Counted from the stretch's first letter, positions 15,690 through 24,570 are shown. The stretch is 53,100 nt of DNA from Lachnospiraceae bacterium (GCA_015057115.1 SVEZ01000017.1:1-53100); one strand, 5' to 3'. Program-made: numbers and translations. Notes: generated from the letters alone by a model not told the origin.

Positions 15690-16736
15690 TCATTCGATTT
15701 TAATAGCAAGATTCTTTTTCAGCTCATTGATTAGTGAAGCGGCAGAATTATGATTCAGACCGTAATATTTGGAGTTTTTCACCTGTTCTTCGGTGACGAG
15801 CCCGGCTTCCTTTAACTGCTCCATATGGTGGGATACGGTAGAAGTAGCAATGGAAACCTGTTTTGCAATGTCCATGCCTCGCAAAGTCCCTTCTTTGGCA
15901 AGGAGCATCAGAATCTGATAGCGGGTTGTGTCCCCCATAGCCTTTAGCGCCTTGACCAGATCTTCCTGATTGTGTTCTTCATTTCGCAGAGACATAAATA
16001 AAACCTGTGATTTATATTCCTCTTTTACATTGAAAAAGCGGCAGCTTTTACAGAACATGGTATAGGATGGGATAAATACAAAGCGGTCATAAGGCCCGCG
16101 GTTGCGGAAGGTTTTTCCCATAATTTTCTGGGAGTAGTCAAAAGCGCCCAATTTCCTGACGTTGTTGCTAATCTCTGCTTTCATGGCGAAGGCTGCGGCT
16201 TCCTGGTTTTCCTGTGCGTCCTGGGGATAGGCATCCAAAAGCTCCAAAGCCAATGCAAAAAATTCATCTATATAACGCCTGCTTTGCCGAACCAATGCGG
16301 TAAAAGGCAGGAAAGAACTGCATCTATCCTGCACCCAGCCATAGACCTCATCTAAGGCGGAATCGTCCGTAAGGGCTTTGGCAAGAGTCTCTTTTCCGGC
16401 ATTGTCCGTAAATTCCAGATCCAACATACGCCATAGAAAGTCTTCCGTTTTTAATCCTTTTAGAAAGTCATGGAAGCAGGAAAGATCCAGACCATCCATT
16501 TCCATATCCAGTATGAAATCCATGATACCGAAAGGGTAAATGTTCCGGAGCGCTGCAGAGGTTTCCAGCAGGAAGGGATATTTCTTCTTCCAGACAGCGA
16601 TCTGCTCCTCGCCGTATATGTCTGCGCAGAGCTTTCCGGCTTTTCCGCCACCTAGAAGATTAAACACTGAGAAGATGGCATCCAGATGCGGACTATATGC
16701 AAATGTAGTTTTCTCATCGATCTTTTCTATCAGCAA
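15690..16736 (-). CDS. ArsR-type winged-helix regulator with long N-terminal domain
   Basis: A 348-residue protein whose last 80 residues form an ArsR-like winged helix (ALKAMGDTTRYQILMLLAKEG, then SIATSTVSHHMEQLKEAGLV as recognition helix). The first 260 residues are helical and have no recognised domain; plain ArsR proteins are about 100 residues, so this is the long clostridial form, in which the front part probably senses a ligand. It starts with TTG at 16736, seven bases after AGGAGG. Its own promoter lies upstream, and it is the likely ligand-responsive controller of the ABC-2 operon that follows on the same strand. Confidence 0.85.
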   Translation of the reverse strand: MLIEKIDEKTTFAYSPHLDAIFSVFNLLGGGKAGKLCADIYGEEQIAVWKKKYPFLLETSAALRNIYPFGIMDFILDMEMDGLDLSCFHDFLKGLKTEDFLWRMLDLEFTDNAGKETLAKALTDDSALDEVYGWVQDRCSSFLPFTALVRQSRRYIDEFFALALELLDAYPQDAQENQEAAAFAMKAEISNNVRKLGAFDYSQKIMGKTFRNRGPYDRFVFIPSYTMFCKSCRFFNVKEEYKSQVLFMSLRNEEHNQEDLVKALKAMGDTTRYQILMLLAKEGTLRGMDIAKQVSIATSTVSHHMEQLKEAGLVTEEQVKNSKYYGLNHNSAASLINELKKNLAIKIE

Positions 16737-16766
16737 AACGTATCCTCCTGCTTTTTTCTTACAGAC

Positions 16767-16795
16767 ATTCTAGCATACGCAGGAACAAATGACAA
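16767..16795 (-). promoter_or_regulatory. Promoter of ArsR-type regulator gene
   Basis: On the minus strand TTGTCA (16790-16795), 17 bases, TAGAAT (16767-16772), about 30 bases before the TTG start codon. Confidence 0.7.
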
Positions 16796-16820
16796 ATCGC
16801 TTTTTCGCAGAGTGAAAATC

Positions 16821-17000
16821 CTAGTCAAATTCCAGAATCGGATGGGAACCGCACATCAGCACCATTCCCATGGCAGTAAAAAGAATGGGGACAGGTAAAT
16901 CTCCTGTACCGATAAGCAGGATAAAAGCGCAGACGGAGAGTAGAATTCCTCCGGCCTTCTGTTCTAAAAGTTCCAACTGTTTTTCTTTATTCTTTCTCAT
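16821..17000 (-). CDS. Small membrane protein, 59 aa
   Basis: This short frame encodes MRKNKEKQLELLEQKAGG followed by two hydrophobic stretches (about residues 19-31 and 37-51) joined by GTGDLPVP, and ends HPILEFD. GGGAAAGGAG lies eight bases before the ATG, the best evidence that it is translated. A positive, charged N-terminus followed by a hydrophobic hairpin suggests a two-span inner-membrane peptide with the N-terminus inside. It does not overlap any other gene and lies upstream of the ArsR-type gene on the same strand. No family is recognised. Confidence 0.7.
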   Translation of the reverse strand: MRKNKEKQLELLEQKAGGILLSVCAFILLIGTGDLPVPILFTAMGMVLMCGSHPILEFD

Positions 17001-17115
17001 AATGTAGTCTCCTTTCCCTTGAAAAAGGTCTTGTGTTATCTTTCTGGTTCAAAGCTTACTATAATTCGTGTCCGATTTTGCGGACATGATGGAAATGGAA
17101 ATATAAAAAAAGGGC

Positions 17116-17144
17116 TGGAAAGAATGTCTGGCTTGTGCTATACT
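17116..17144 (+). promoter_or_regulatory. Possible promoter of secreted protein gene
   Basis: TGGAAA (17116-17121), 17 bases, TATACT (17139-17144). Upstream, TGTCCG-ATTTTG-CGGACA (17069-17086) is a perfect inverted repeat of unknown role. Confidence 0.4.
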
Positions 17145-17176
17145 TAGCAGAAATAATGGCTAATAGGGAGGTAACT

Positions 17177-17629
17177 ATGAAAAAAACAAGTTTTAGAAAA
17201 ATGTTATGCCTGGCGTTAGCGATGATAATGATGTGCAGCATGATTACGGTCATGCCGTCTCAGGCAAAAGGGAAAACCACTGTTTACAATTTTTATGCAT
17301 CCAAAGGAATGATGGTAAAAAACGGCAATAAGCTCAAGGTTACACTTCAGGAGGATTACGGATTTCTTAAGGGAAATTATAGTAAGAACAAAGGTGTCGT
17401 GGAAGGATTAAAGCAGACCGACATCACAAAGAAAACCTTTACACTTTCCAAGAAGTGCAAATTCACCAATTCTGACGTAACTAAGAAAATGTCTAATGTG
17501 GGAAGCAAAACCACCTATAAGGCGATGAAAGAGAGCTTGCTGGACGCACGCGAAAATGGATGGGAGTTCAGTATAAGCATTTATGTGAAAAACGGCAAGG
17601 TTTTTCGTGTAACTGCTATTTCTTCCTAG
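17177..17629 (+). CDS. Secreted protein of unknown function, 150 aa
   Basis: The product starts with a typical signal peptide, MKKTSFRKMLCLALAMIMMC and a hydrophobic core to about residue 33, with a likely cleavage site after the Ser-Gln-Ala at about 32-34. The mature part is small, basic and rich in lysine and threonine, with KKTFTLSKKCKFT and SIYVKNGKVFRVTAIS near the end. No enzyme motif is seen. The start at 17177 follows AGGGAGG; the longer frame from 17135 would put the signal peptide inside the protein. A hairpin terminator follows. The function is unknown. Confidence 0.78.
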   Translation: MKKTSFRKMLCLALAMIMMCSMITVMPSQAKGKTTVYNFYASKGMMVKNGNKLKVTLQEDYGFLKGNYSKNKGVVEGLKQTDITKKTFTLSKKCKFTNSDVTKKMSNVGSKTTYKAMKESLLDARENGWEFSISIYVKNGKVFRVTAISS

Positions 17630-17652
17630 AAAACCGTGTAAAAAGCTGATAT

Positions 17653-17697
17653 AATACTCATGTATGTCCTTGGATGTACATGAGTATTTTATTTTTT
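17653..17697 (+). terminator. Intrinsic terminator
   Basis: AATACTCATGTA (17653-17664) pairs exactly with TACATGAGTATT (17677-17688), followed by TTATTTTTT. A TATAAT at 17650-17655 overlaps the left arm, but no -35 box is found at the right distance. Confidence 0.88.
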
Positions 17698-17718
17698 GAA
17701 ACTGCAGGAGAAAAGATT

Positions 17719-18291
17719 ATGGGAATACCGGAGCTTGCGCTGATCGGCGTGGGACTTGCTATGGACGCTTTTGCCGTATCCATTTGTAAAGGACTCTCGA
17801 TGCGCAAAATGAACTATGGCCATGCCGGAATTATTGCTTTGTTTTTCGGAGCATTTCAGGCGATGATGCCATTTATCGGTTTTATGGTAGCGAAGACCTT
17901 TGCAAAATATGTGGAACAGTTCGATCACTGGGTATCCTTCGTTTTACTGGTTTTAATCGGTGGAAAAATGATTTACGACGTTTTTACCGAAGGGGAAGAT
18001 GCAGTGGAAATCCATGAGGAGGATAAGCTGAATTATACGGAGTTGGTGCTTTTGGCTGTTGCCACCAGTATTGATGCTCTGGCGGTAGGTGTGAGTTTCG
18101 CCTTTTTACATGTGGAGATTTTTAGCGCCATTACCATTATTGGCGTGCTGACCTTCTTTATTTCTTTTGGTGGCGTTGTGATTGGTAACGTATTTGGAAA
18201 CCGGTACGAGAAGGGGGCGCAGCTGGCAGGCGGTATTATTCTGATTCTGCTTGGAACGAAGATATTGTTGGAACATCTTGGGATTTTGTAG
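17719..18291 (+). CDS. mntP: Manganese efflux pump MntP
   Basis: A 190-residue membrane protein of the MntP family that exports Mn2+. Both halves carry the family motif: GLAMDAFAVSICKG at residues 11-24 and ATSIDALAVGVSFAF in the second half, with the aspartates that bind the metal. Six hydrophobic segments are visible. GCAGGAG lies before the ATG at 17719; the longer frame from 17674 starts inside the terminator. No manganese (yybP-ykoY) riboswitch is seen upstream. The cation exchanger gene follows 37 bases later, so the two may share a transcript devoted to divalent-cation export. Confidence 0.95.
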   Translation: MGIPELALIGVGLAMDAFAVSICKGLSMRKMNYGHAGIIALFFGAFQAMMPFIGFMVAKTFAKYVEQFDHWVSFVLLVLIGGKMIYDVFTEGEDAVEIHEEDKLNYTELVLLAVATSIDALAVGVSFAFLHVEIFSAITIIGVLTFFISFGGVVIGNVFGNRYEKGAQLAGGIILILLGTKILLEHLGIL

Positions 18292-18328
18292 GTGAGTTGA
18301 TATTCATCATAAAAAATAGGAGGAAGAC

Positions 18329-19273
18329 ATGAATTACGTATTATTAATAATCGGCTTTGTATTGCTGATTAAGGGCGCAGACTTTTTTGTAGAAGGAAGT
18401 GCCAGTGTAGCCAGAAAATTAAAGGTGCCATCCTTTATTATCGGTATGACCATTGTGGCCATGGGAACCAGTGCTCCGGAGTGTGCGGTAAGTGTTACCG
18501 CATCCTTGAAAAACTCCAATGCCCTGGCAATCAGTAATGTGGTGGGATCTAATATTTTCAATCTGATGGTGGTATGTGGCGTGTGTGCCTTGATGGTACC
18601 CCTGACCATTGAAATGAGTACCTTGAAAAGAGAATTTCCTTTCTCCATTTTAGTGGGTATGCTGCTTCTTGGACTGGGTGCCCTGGGCATGAGCGTAGGA
18701 CATATAGACGGTGTGATTTTGCTTGTGATTTTTGCTTTGTTTTTGTATGTCATGGTAAAAGATGCCATGAAACATCGAAAAGAAGCGGCGCAGATTGAGG
18801 CAGCGGAAGAGGAAGAAATCAAGATTTTACCTATGTACAAATGTATCTTCTACATTTTAATCGGTGCAGTTGCCATTGTTGGCGGTGGTGATCTGGTTGT
18901 TGATTCTGCCACTGCCATTGCAAAACAGTTTGGAATGAGTCAGACCCTCATTGGTCTGACCATTGTAGCCTGCGGAACTTCTCTGCCGGAGCTGGTAACT
19001 TCTTTTGTGGCAGCTCGGAAGGACGAAGTGGATATGGCCCTTGGAAACGTAATAGGATCCAATATTTTCAATATCCTGTTGATTATTGGTATTGCGGCAA
19101 CCATCAGTCCCATTGGGGTGACCATGGAAAATATTATTGATTTGGTTGTCATGACTGCCATGAGTCTTTTAGTTTATGTTTTTACCTTCCGGGACCAGAA
19201 AATCGGCAGAATCCAAGGCGCCTTGATGTTGCTTGTATATGCGGGATATATTGTGTATACTTGTATCAGATAA
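18329..19273 (+). CDS. Na+/Ca2+ exchanger family protein (YrbG type)
   Basis: The 314-residue product belongs to the CaCA antiporters, which move Ca2+ (or similar cations) out against a sodium or proton gradient. Two inverted alpha repeats are plain: GTSAPECAVS near residue 47 and GTSLPELVTS near 217, each followed by SNVVGSNIFN or GNVIGSNIFN. Ten hydrophobic segments and a central charged loop (HRKEAAQIEAAEEEEI) fit the family. GGAGGAAG precedes the ATG. It lies after mntP, in the same direction. Confidence 0.93.
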   Translation: MNYVLLIIGFVLLIKGADFFVEGSASVARKLKVPSFIIGMTIVAMGTSAPECAVSVTASLKNSNALAISNVVGSNIFNLMVVCGVCALMVPLTIEMSTLKREFPFSILVGMLLLGLGALGMSVGHIDGVILLVIFALFLYVMVKDAMKHRKEAAQIEAAEEEEIKILPMYKCIFYILIGAVAIVGGGDLVVDSATAIAKQFGMSQTLIGLTIVACGTSLPELVTSFVAARKDEVDMALGNVIGSNIFNILLIIGIAATISPIGVTMENIIDLVVMTAMSLLVYVFTFRDQKIGRIQGALMLLVYAGYIVYTCIR

Positions 19274-19329
19274 TGCAACGTTTTACAGTTGAAATATATA
19301 GAATAGATGATAGATAAGGAGAGAATAAT

Positions 19330-21294
19330 ATGTGCAAAAATTGTAAGGGAAAATATTATCTTACAACAGCCATTGCCTACACTTCCGGTAAGCCGCATAT
19401 CGGCAATACCTATGAGATTGTGTTGGCAGACGCTATTGCAAGATTTAAAAGAGAAGAAGGCTATGACGTATATTTCCAGACCGGAACCGATGAGCATGGC
19501 CAGAAAATTCAGTTAAAAGCAGAGGAGGCAGGTATTACTCCGAAACAGTATGTAGATAATATTGCTGGTCAGGTTAAGGATATTTGGGACTTGATGAATA
19601 CCTCTTATGATAATTTTATTCGTACTACCGATGCGGATCACGAGAAGCAGGTACAGAAGATTTTCAAGAAGCTCTATGATAAGGGCGATATTTATAAGGG
19701 ATATTACGAAGGATTGTATTGTACTCCTTGTGAGTCCTTCTTTACCGAGGCTCAGCTGGTTGACGGAAAGTGCCCCGACTGTGGCCGTGAAGTGGTAAAA
19801 GCGAAAGAAGAAGCTTATTTCTTCAAGATGAGCAAATATGCAGACCGTTTAATTGAGCATATCAATACTCATCCGGAATTCATTCAGCCGGTGGCTCGTA
19901 AGAACGAGATGATGAACAACTTCTTACTGCCGGGATTGCAGGATCTTTGTGTATCCCGTACCTCTTTTTCCTGGGGCATTCCGGTAGATTTCGATCCGGG
20001 ACACGTAGTTTATGTGTGGCTGGATGCATTAACCAACTACATTACTAAGATTGGTTTTGATGCAGACGGCAATCATACCGATCTTTACAAGAAGAACTGG
20101 CCGGCAGATTTACATCTGATTGGTAAAGATATTATTCGTTTCCATACAATTTACTGGCCGATTTTCTTAATGGCATTGGATGTACCTCTTCCAAAGCAGG
20201 TATTCGGACATCCGTGGCTTTTAGTTGGTGGCGGTAAAATGAGTAAGTCCAAGGGTAATGTAATTTATGCCGATCAGTTGGTTGAAATGTTTGGTGTAGA
20301 TGCAGTGCGTTACTTTGTGCTTCACGAAATGCCGTTTGATAATGACGGAAGCATTACCTGGGAGCTGGTTACCGAGCGTATCAACTCCGACCTTGCCAAT
20401 ACCTTAGGAAACCTGGTAAATCGTACCATTTCCATGAGCAATAAGTATTTTGGTGGCGTAGTGGAGAACAAAAATGTCTGCGAAGAAGTGGATGAGGACT
20501 TAAAGGCTGTTGTTACGGGAACCCGTGATAAAGCCATTGCAAAGATGGAAGAGCTTCGTGTGGCAGATGCCATTACCGAGATTTTCAATCTTTTCAAACG
20601 TTGCAACAAGTATATTGACGAGACTACTCCTTGGGTACTTGCTAAGGATGAGGCAAGCAAGGATCGTCTGGCAACCGTATTATATAACTTAACCGAAAGT
20701 ATCAGCATCGGAACCAACCTTTTAAGAAGCTTCATGCCGGAGACAGCTGATAAGATTCTTGCACAGTTGAACACTGAGAAGAGGGATTTTGATACCTTAG
20801 ATAGCTTTGGTGCATATCCAAGTGGCAATAAAGTAACCGACAAACCGGAAATTCTTTTTGCCCGTCTGGACGAAGCAGAAGTTATGGCAAAAGTAGAGGA
20901 GTTATATGGTTCCAAGGAAGAAGCAAAAGACGAAGGTATGGTAGAAGGCGTGGATGTAGAAGAAAAGCCAATCGTTACCTATGATGATTTTGATAAATTG
21001 CAGTTCCGTATCGGAAAAGTATTAACTTGCGAGGAAGTGCCGAAGAGCAAGAAATTATTGCTCTTCAAGGTTCAGATTGGTAATGAGACACGCCAGATTC
21101 TTTCCGGAATTAAGAAATACTACAAGCCGGAAGAAATGGTTGGAAAGAACGTAATGGTATTGACCAACCTTGCACCGCGCATGATTGCAGGCATGGAAAG
21201 TCAGGGAATGATCCTTTCCGCAGAGGATGACGAGGATCATGTATTTGTAATGACCCCGGATAAGGATATCAAACCGGGTTCAGAGGTATGCTAA
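19330..21294 (+). CDS. metG: Methionyl-tRNA synthetase
   Basis: A 654-residue class Ia synthetase charging tRNA-Met. Visible are PHIGN (residues 22-26, the HIGH motif), a zinc knuckle with cysteines in CTPCESFF and GKCPDCG, and GKMSKSKGN (KMSKS). From about residue 545 a C-terminal EMAP/Trbp111-type tRNA-binding domain follows (DFDKLQFRIGKVL, ILSGIKKYYKPEEM, LTNLAPRMIAGMESQGM). The protein starts with MCKNCKG, a short cysteine-containing extension. AAGGAGAG precedes the ATG. tatD follows with no spacing, and rsmA after it; this metG-tatD-rsmA order is common in Firmicutes. Confidence 0.98.
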   Translation: MCKNCKGKYYLTTAIAYTSGKPHIGNTYEIVLADAIARFKREEGYDVYFQTGTDEHGQKIQLKAEEAGITPKQYVDNIAGQVKDIWDLMNTSYDNFIRTTDADHEKQVQKIFKKLYDKGDIYKGYYEGLYCTPCESFFTEAQLVDGKCPDCGREVVKAKEEAYFFKMSKYADRLIEHINTHPEFIQPVARKNEMMNNFLLPGLQDLCVSRTSFSWGIPVDFDPGHVVYVWLDALTNYITKIGFDADGNHTDLYKKNWPADLHLIGKDIIRFHTIYWPIFLMALDVPLPKQVFGHPWLLVGGGKMSKSKGNVIYADQLVEMFGVDAVRYFVLHEMPFDNDGSITWELVTERINSDLANTLGNLVNRTISMSNKYFGGVVENKNVCEEVDEDLKAVVTGTRDKAIAKMEELRVADAITEIFNLFKRCNKYIDETTPWVLAKDEASKDRLATVLYNLTESISIGTNLLRSFMPETADKILAQLNTEKRDFDTLDSFGAYPSGNKVTDKPEILFARLDEAEVMAKVEELYGSKEEAKDEGMVEGVDVEEKPIVTYDDFDKLQFRIGKVLTCEEVPKSKKLLLFKVQIGNETRQILSGIKKYYKPEEMVGKNVMVLTNLAPRMIAGMESQGMILSAEDDEDHVFVMTPDKDIKPGSEVC

Positions 21295-22065
21295 ATGATT
21301 TTTGATACCCATGCACATTATGATGATGAACAATTTGATGTAGACAGAGAAAATCTCCTTCGGGAGATTTTTTCTGCCGGAATCGGAAATATTGTAAACG
21401 TAGGCGCCAATATGGTAACGTCCCGTCAGAGTATTGCTCTTGCAAAAGCGTATCCGGAAATATATGCGGCGGTGGGAGTTCATCCCAGTGACATCGATTG
21501 CTTGAACGAGGAAGCCTACAAAGAACTGCGGGAAATGGCAGCACAGGAAAAAGTAGTAGCCATCGGTGAAATTGGACTGGACTACTATTGGGACAAGGAA
21601 CCGGAGGTGCAGGCTGCCCAAAGAGAGGCTTTTAAGCGGCAATTAGCTCTTGCAAGGGAGGTAAAATTGCCGATTATCGTGCATTCCCGAGATGCTGCCA
21701 AAGACACAATGGATATTCTGGCAGCAGAAGAACCGGTAGAAAATCCCGGCATTATTCACTGCTACAGCTATTCTGTAGAGCAGGCAAGAGAATATGTCAA
21801 GATGGGCTATTATATCGGAGTCGGTGGCGTTGTAACTTTTAAAAATGCAAAGGCGTTAAAGCAGGTGGTAGAGGAGATTCCGTTAGAACGCATTGTTATC
21901 GAAACGGATTGTCCCTATCTTACACCGGAACCTAACCGGGGAAAACGAAATGCATCATTATATCTTCCGTATGTTGTGGAGAAGATCGCTGAAATAAAGG
22001 GCCTAACAGATGCAGAAGTGGAAGATATCACTTTTGCCAATGCCAAGAAGGTTTATGGACTGTAG
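21295..22065 (+). CDS. tatD: TatD family metal-dependent hydrolase
   Basis: The 256-residue product is a TatD-type TIM-barrel deoxyribonuclease. Seen are the metal ligands DTHAHYDD at the N-terminus, IGEIGLDYYWD, IVHSRDA, HCYSYS and ETDCPYLTPEPNRGKRN. Members act as 3'-5' exonucleases on DNA or on D-aminoacyl-tRNA. The ATG follows the metG stop directly (TAA then ATG), so translation is coupled; the ribosome site is weak for this reason. Confidence 0.95.
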   Translation: MIFDTHAHYDDEQFDVDRENLLREIFSAGIGNIVNVGANMVTSRQSIALAKAYPEIYAAVGVHPSDIDCLNEEAYKELREMAAQEKVVAIGEIGLDYYWDKEPEVQAAQREAFKRQLALAREVKLPIIVHSRDAAKDTMDILAAEEPVENPGIIHCYSYSVEQAREYVKMGYYIGVGGVVTFKNAKALKQVVEEIPLERIVIETDCPYLTPEPNRGKRNASLYLPYVVEKIAEIKGLTDAEVEDITFANAKKVYGL

Positions 22066-22091
22066 AAGTCGCAGAAATAGAAGGAGAAAGA

Positions 22092-22958
22092 ATGGCAACA
22101 CTTGGAATCCCGGCAAATACCATTGCCGTATTACAAAAATATGATTTTAATTTTCAAAAGAAGTTCGGTCAGAATTTCCTTATTGATACCTCTGTGTTAG
22201 ACCGTATTATAGCGGCATCGGAGATTACAAAAGAGGATATGGTTTTGGAGATTGGGCCGGGTATCGGTACCATGACTCAATATTTGTGCGAAGCAGCCAG
22301 GGAAGTGGTTGCAGTGGAAATAGATAAGAATCTGATTCCGATACTGGAGGATACCTTGTCTGCTTATGATAACGTGACCGTAATTAATCAGGATATTCTG
22401 AAGGTGGATATTAACAAGCTGGCAGAAGAGCGAAATGGTGGCCGGCCCATTAAGGTGGTGGCAAACCTGCCTTACTATATTACAACGCCGATTATTATGG
22501 GGCTTTTTGAAAGTCACGTTCCCCTGGATTCCATCACCATTATGGTGCAAAAGGAAGTGGCGGACCGAATGCAGGTGGGACCGGGAACCAAAGACTACGG
22601 TGCGTTGTCTTTGGCAGTGCAGTATTATGCTAAGCCGGAGATTATTGCCAATGTTCCTCCCAATTGTTTTATGCCTCGACCGAAGGTGGGTTCAGCAGTA
22701 ATTAAGCTTAACCGCTACGAACAGCCACCGGTACAGGTGGAGGATGAAGCTCTGATGTTTAGAATCATTCGTGCGTCCTTTAACCAACGTCGCAAGACCC
22801 TTGCGAATGGCCTGAAAAATGGCGGAATTCCGGTAACGAAGGAAGAATTGGTGGAGATTCTTGGAAAAATGGGACTTACGGAAAATATTCGAGGTGAGGC
22901 TCTGACACTGGAGCAATTTGCAGATTTGGCAAATAATATAAAAAATTTAAAACATTAG
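22092..22958 (+). CDS. rsmA: 16S rRNA dimethyladenosine transferase RsmA (KsgA)
   Basis: This 288-residue methyltransferase adds two methyl groups to each of two adjacent adenines in helix 45 of 16S rRNA, a late step in small-subunit assembly. The N-terminal KKFGQNFLID, the SAM loop LEIGPGIGTMTQ, the acidic VEIDKNL, the catalytic NLPYYITTPI and the late VPPNCFMPRPKVGSAV are all typical. GAAGGAGAAAG precedes the ATG. It ends the metG-tatD-rsmA unit; a sporulation gene follows. Confidence 0.97.
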   Translation: MATLGIPANTIAVLQKYDFNFQKKFGQNFLIDTSVLDRIIAASEITKEDMVLEIGPGIGTMTQYLCEAAREVVAVEIDKNLIPILEDTLSAYDNVTVINQDILKVDINKLAEERNGGRPIKVVANLPYYITTPIIMGLFESHVPLDSITIMVQKEVADRMQVGPGTKDYGALSLAVQYYAKPEIIANVPPNCFMPRPKVGSAVIKLNRYEQPPVQVEDEALMFRIIRASFNQRRKTLANGLKNGGIPVTKEELVEILGKMGLTENIRGEALTLEQFADLANNIKNLKH

Positions 22959-22967
22959 GAAACTTTT

Positions 22968-22973
22968 CATACT
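22968..22973 (+). promoter_or_regulatory. Possible sigma-E -10 element before spoIID
   Basis: CATACT at 22968-22973 lies about 40 bases before the spoIID start, and the same hexamer occurs at 23813-23818 before the SpoIIQ-like gene. SpoIID is sigma-E controlled in known spore formers, whose -10 resembles CATACAAT. No clear -35 is seen, so this is weak. Confidence 0.3.
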
Positions 22974-23013
22974 TCTGACACATCTAAAATATGATGTAGG
23001 ACAGGAGATGACT

Positions 23014-23802
23014 ATGAAAAGACTACGAATACTGTTAAGTATCACTCTCCTGTTGATGGTTATACCACTGACAGGAGCTTTTTTTGTCAAAAAAGAGCCG
23101 GACATGGAAGATCTGGTCCTACTACAATTAATGACAGAGGCTAATCCGGATTATGAAGAGGAGGCATTGTGCGCACAAGCTGTCCTCATACGCACAAATC
23201 TGGTGGCACAATCAAAGGCAACAGGCATTACAAAGGAAAAAGTTGCCGAATTGCTCCGGTATGACAGTACCGGCAGCAAAATGAAACGGTTTCAGAATGC
23301 TGTCCACAGTACAAAGGGGTGGATATTGAAGGTTGACGGAAAAGTACGGTCCCTTCCCTATCATCGTTGTAGCTGTGGTACTACCAGAGCAGCACAGGAA
23401 ATTCAGAGCGAAAAAGCGGCATACCTGAAAAGTACTGCTTGTCCCGATGATGTGCTTACGGAAGGATTTTTGCAAATTAAAGAATTTCCGGAAGGTAAAA
23501 AGGTGAAGGTACTGCGTCGTTTTAAAAGTGGCTACGTGGAAACTGTGAAGGTTCGGGGGAAAATGACCGGACTCATGAGCGGTGAAGCGTTCCGCAAGAA
23601 ATTCGACCTGCCGTCTTCCTGTTTTTACATAAGGAAAAGCAAGGGAAGAACCTATGTCATTACCAAAGGAATCGGGCATGGCTTTGGCTTAAGCCAAAGC
23701 ATGGCCGACACGCTGGCGAAACAGGGGAAAGAGTGGAAGGAAATTATACGATATTTCTTTAAAAATACCAAGCTTTCCAATATTTCTCAGAATGAAGAAT
23801 GA
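23014..23802 (+). CDS. spoIID: SpoIID-like sporulation peptidoglycan hydrolase
   Basis: A 262-residue protein with an N-terminal membrane anchor (residues 8-24) and a SpoIID/LytB domain, the lytic transglycosylase that acts during engulfment of the forespore. The opening block EEEALCAQAVLIRTNLV corresponds to the family's EALKAQAVAARTY with its catalytic glutamate, and the end HGFGLSQSMADTLAKQGKEW matches the closing motif. YHRCSCGTT resembles the conserved CSGG-T loop. The start at 23014 is chosen because AGGAG directly abuts the earlier ATG at 23008. The SpoIIQ-like gene follows, as in other clostridia. Confidence 0.88.
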   Translation: MKRLRILLSITLLLMVIPLTGAFFVKKEPDMEDLVLLQLMTEANPDYEEEALCAQAVLIRTNLVAQSKATGITKEKVAELLRYDSTGSKMKRFQNAVHSTKGWILKVDGKVRSLPYHRCSCGTTRAAQEIQSEKAAYLKSTACPDDVLTEGFLQIKEFPEGKKVKVLRRFKSGYVETVKVRGKMTGLMSGEAFRKKFDLPSSCFYIRKSKGRTYVITKGIGHGFGLSQSMADTLAKQGKEWKEIIRYFFKNTKLSNISQNEE

Positions 23803-23847
23803 AAATTATGTCCATACTAAGAGCATCATAGGAAAAGGAGTATGGAT

Positions 23848-24570
23848 ATGAAGAATAATAAATTATATGTGTATCTTGGTTGTGCTTTATTTGCCATTGC
23901 GCTGGTGGTAACTGCGGTTACATTGCCGGGACGGCAAAAAGAGGAATCTGCCAGGCATAGTAGCAATGATGAAAAACAAGATTTGTCCAAGCATACGGAA
24001 AATATTGCCAAAGGACATGAGCATGTTGTGCCGTCAGTTACGAAAGAAGAACTGAAAGAGGAACAGCAGGCACAGTCTGTGAAGCAGGATGATCCGGAAA
24101 AAGATGTGAATGCAGATGCGAAAGAGGTTAGTGTTACCCAGTACAATTTCCATGGAGGCTCCACACTGGCTTGGCCGGTGAAAGGAAATGTAATTATCAA
24201 TTTTGATATGGAGCATCTGGTGTATTTTCCAACTCTGGACGAGTACCGCTACAGCAATGCCATTGCCATTGCAGCGGATAAAGATACACCGGTGGTTGCC
24301 GGTGCGGCAGGAGAGGTTACCCGGGTGGAAGAAGATACGGAGCATGGTTTGTGTGTAACTATGCAAATTGGCCCGGAATATGAGATTACCTACGGACAGC
24401 TTTCCGATTGTAAGTTGAAGGTGGGTGACAGCGTCAAACGACAGCAGGAATTTGCCAAAATCGCCAAAGTATCGCCCCATTATGCGGAGGAAGGTGAACA
24501 TCTTTATTTGCAGTTAAAACGAGGCGATGACTACGAAAATCCTCTGTCGTATCTTGATTTTTCGGAATAG
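23848..24570 (+). CDS. spoIIQ: SpoIIQ-like M23-type protein, probably inactive peptidase
   Basis: A 240-residue protein with one N-terminal membrane span (residues 7-25), a polar linker with much Glu/Lys/Gln, and a C-terminal M23/LytM fold (LAWPVKGNVIINFDMEHL, DTPVVAGAAGEVTRVEEDTEHG, GDSVKRQQEFAKIA). The zinc ligands expected of an active M23 peptidase (H-x3-D and H-x-H) are missing: the places read YRYSNAIAIAAD and LYLQL. Forespore SpoIIQ proteins of this type act as a scaffold with SpoIIIAH across the intermembrane space. The start at 23848 is set by AAAAGGAG; the ATG at 23842 is too close. Its place directly after spoIID supports the SpoIIQ role. Confidence 0.75.
   Translation: MKNNKLYVYLGCALFAIALVVTAVTLPGRQKEESARHSSNDEKQDLSKHTENIAKGHEHVVPSVTKEELKEEQQAQSVKQDDPEKDVNADAKEVSVTQYNFHGGSTLAWPVKGNVIINFDMEHLVYFPTLDEYRYSNAIAIAADKDTPVVAGAAGEVTRVEEDTEHGLCVTMQIGPEYEITYGQLSDCKLKVGDSVKRQQEFAKIAKVSPHYAEEGEHLYLQLKRGDDYENPLSYLDFSE

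Noticed and set aside
17630-17718. Possible manganese riboswitch before mntP
   Set aside because: Only a terminator hairpin is found; the conserved yybP-ykoY core is absent.
18334-18840. 168-codon minus-strand frame opposite the cation exchanger
   Set aside because: It is a mirror of the strongly supported CaCA gene and has shadow-type composition.
19289-19316. TTGAAA-16-TAGATA as metG promoter
   Set aside because: The start would lie at or after the ribosome site of metG; read-through or another promoter is more likely.
20322-20915. 197-codon minus-strand frame opposite metG
   Set aside because: Serine-rich shadow of the metG frame; no promoter or ribosome site.
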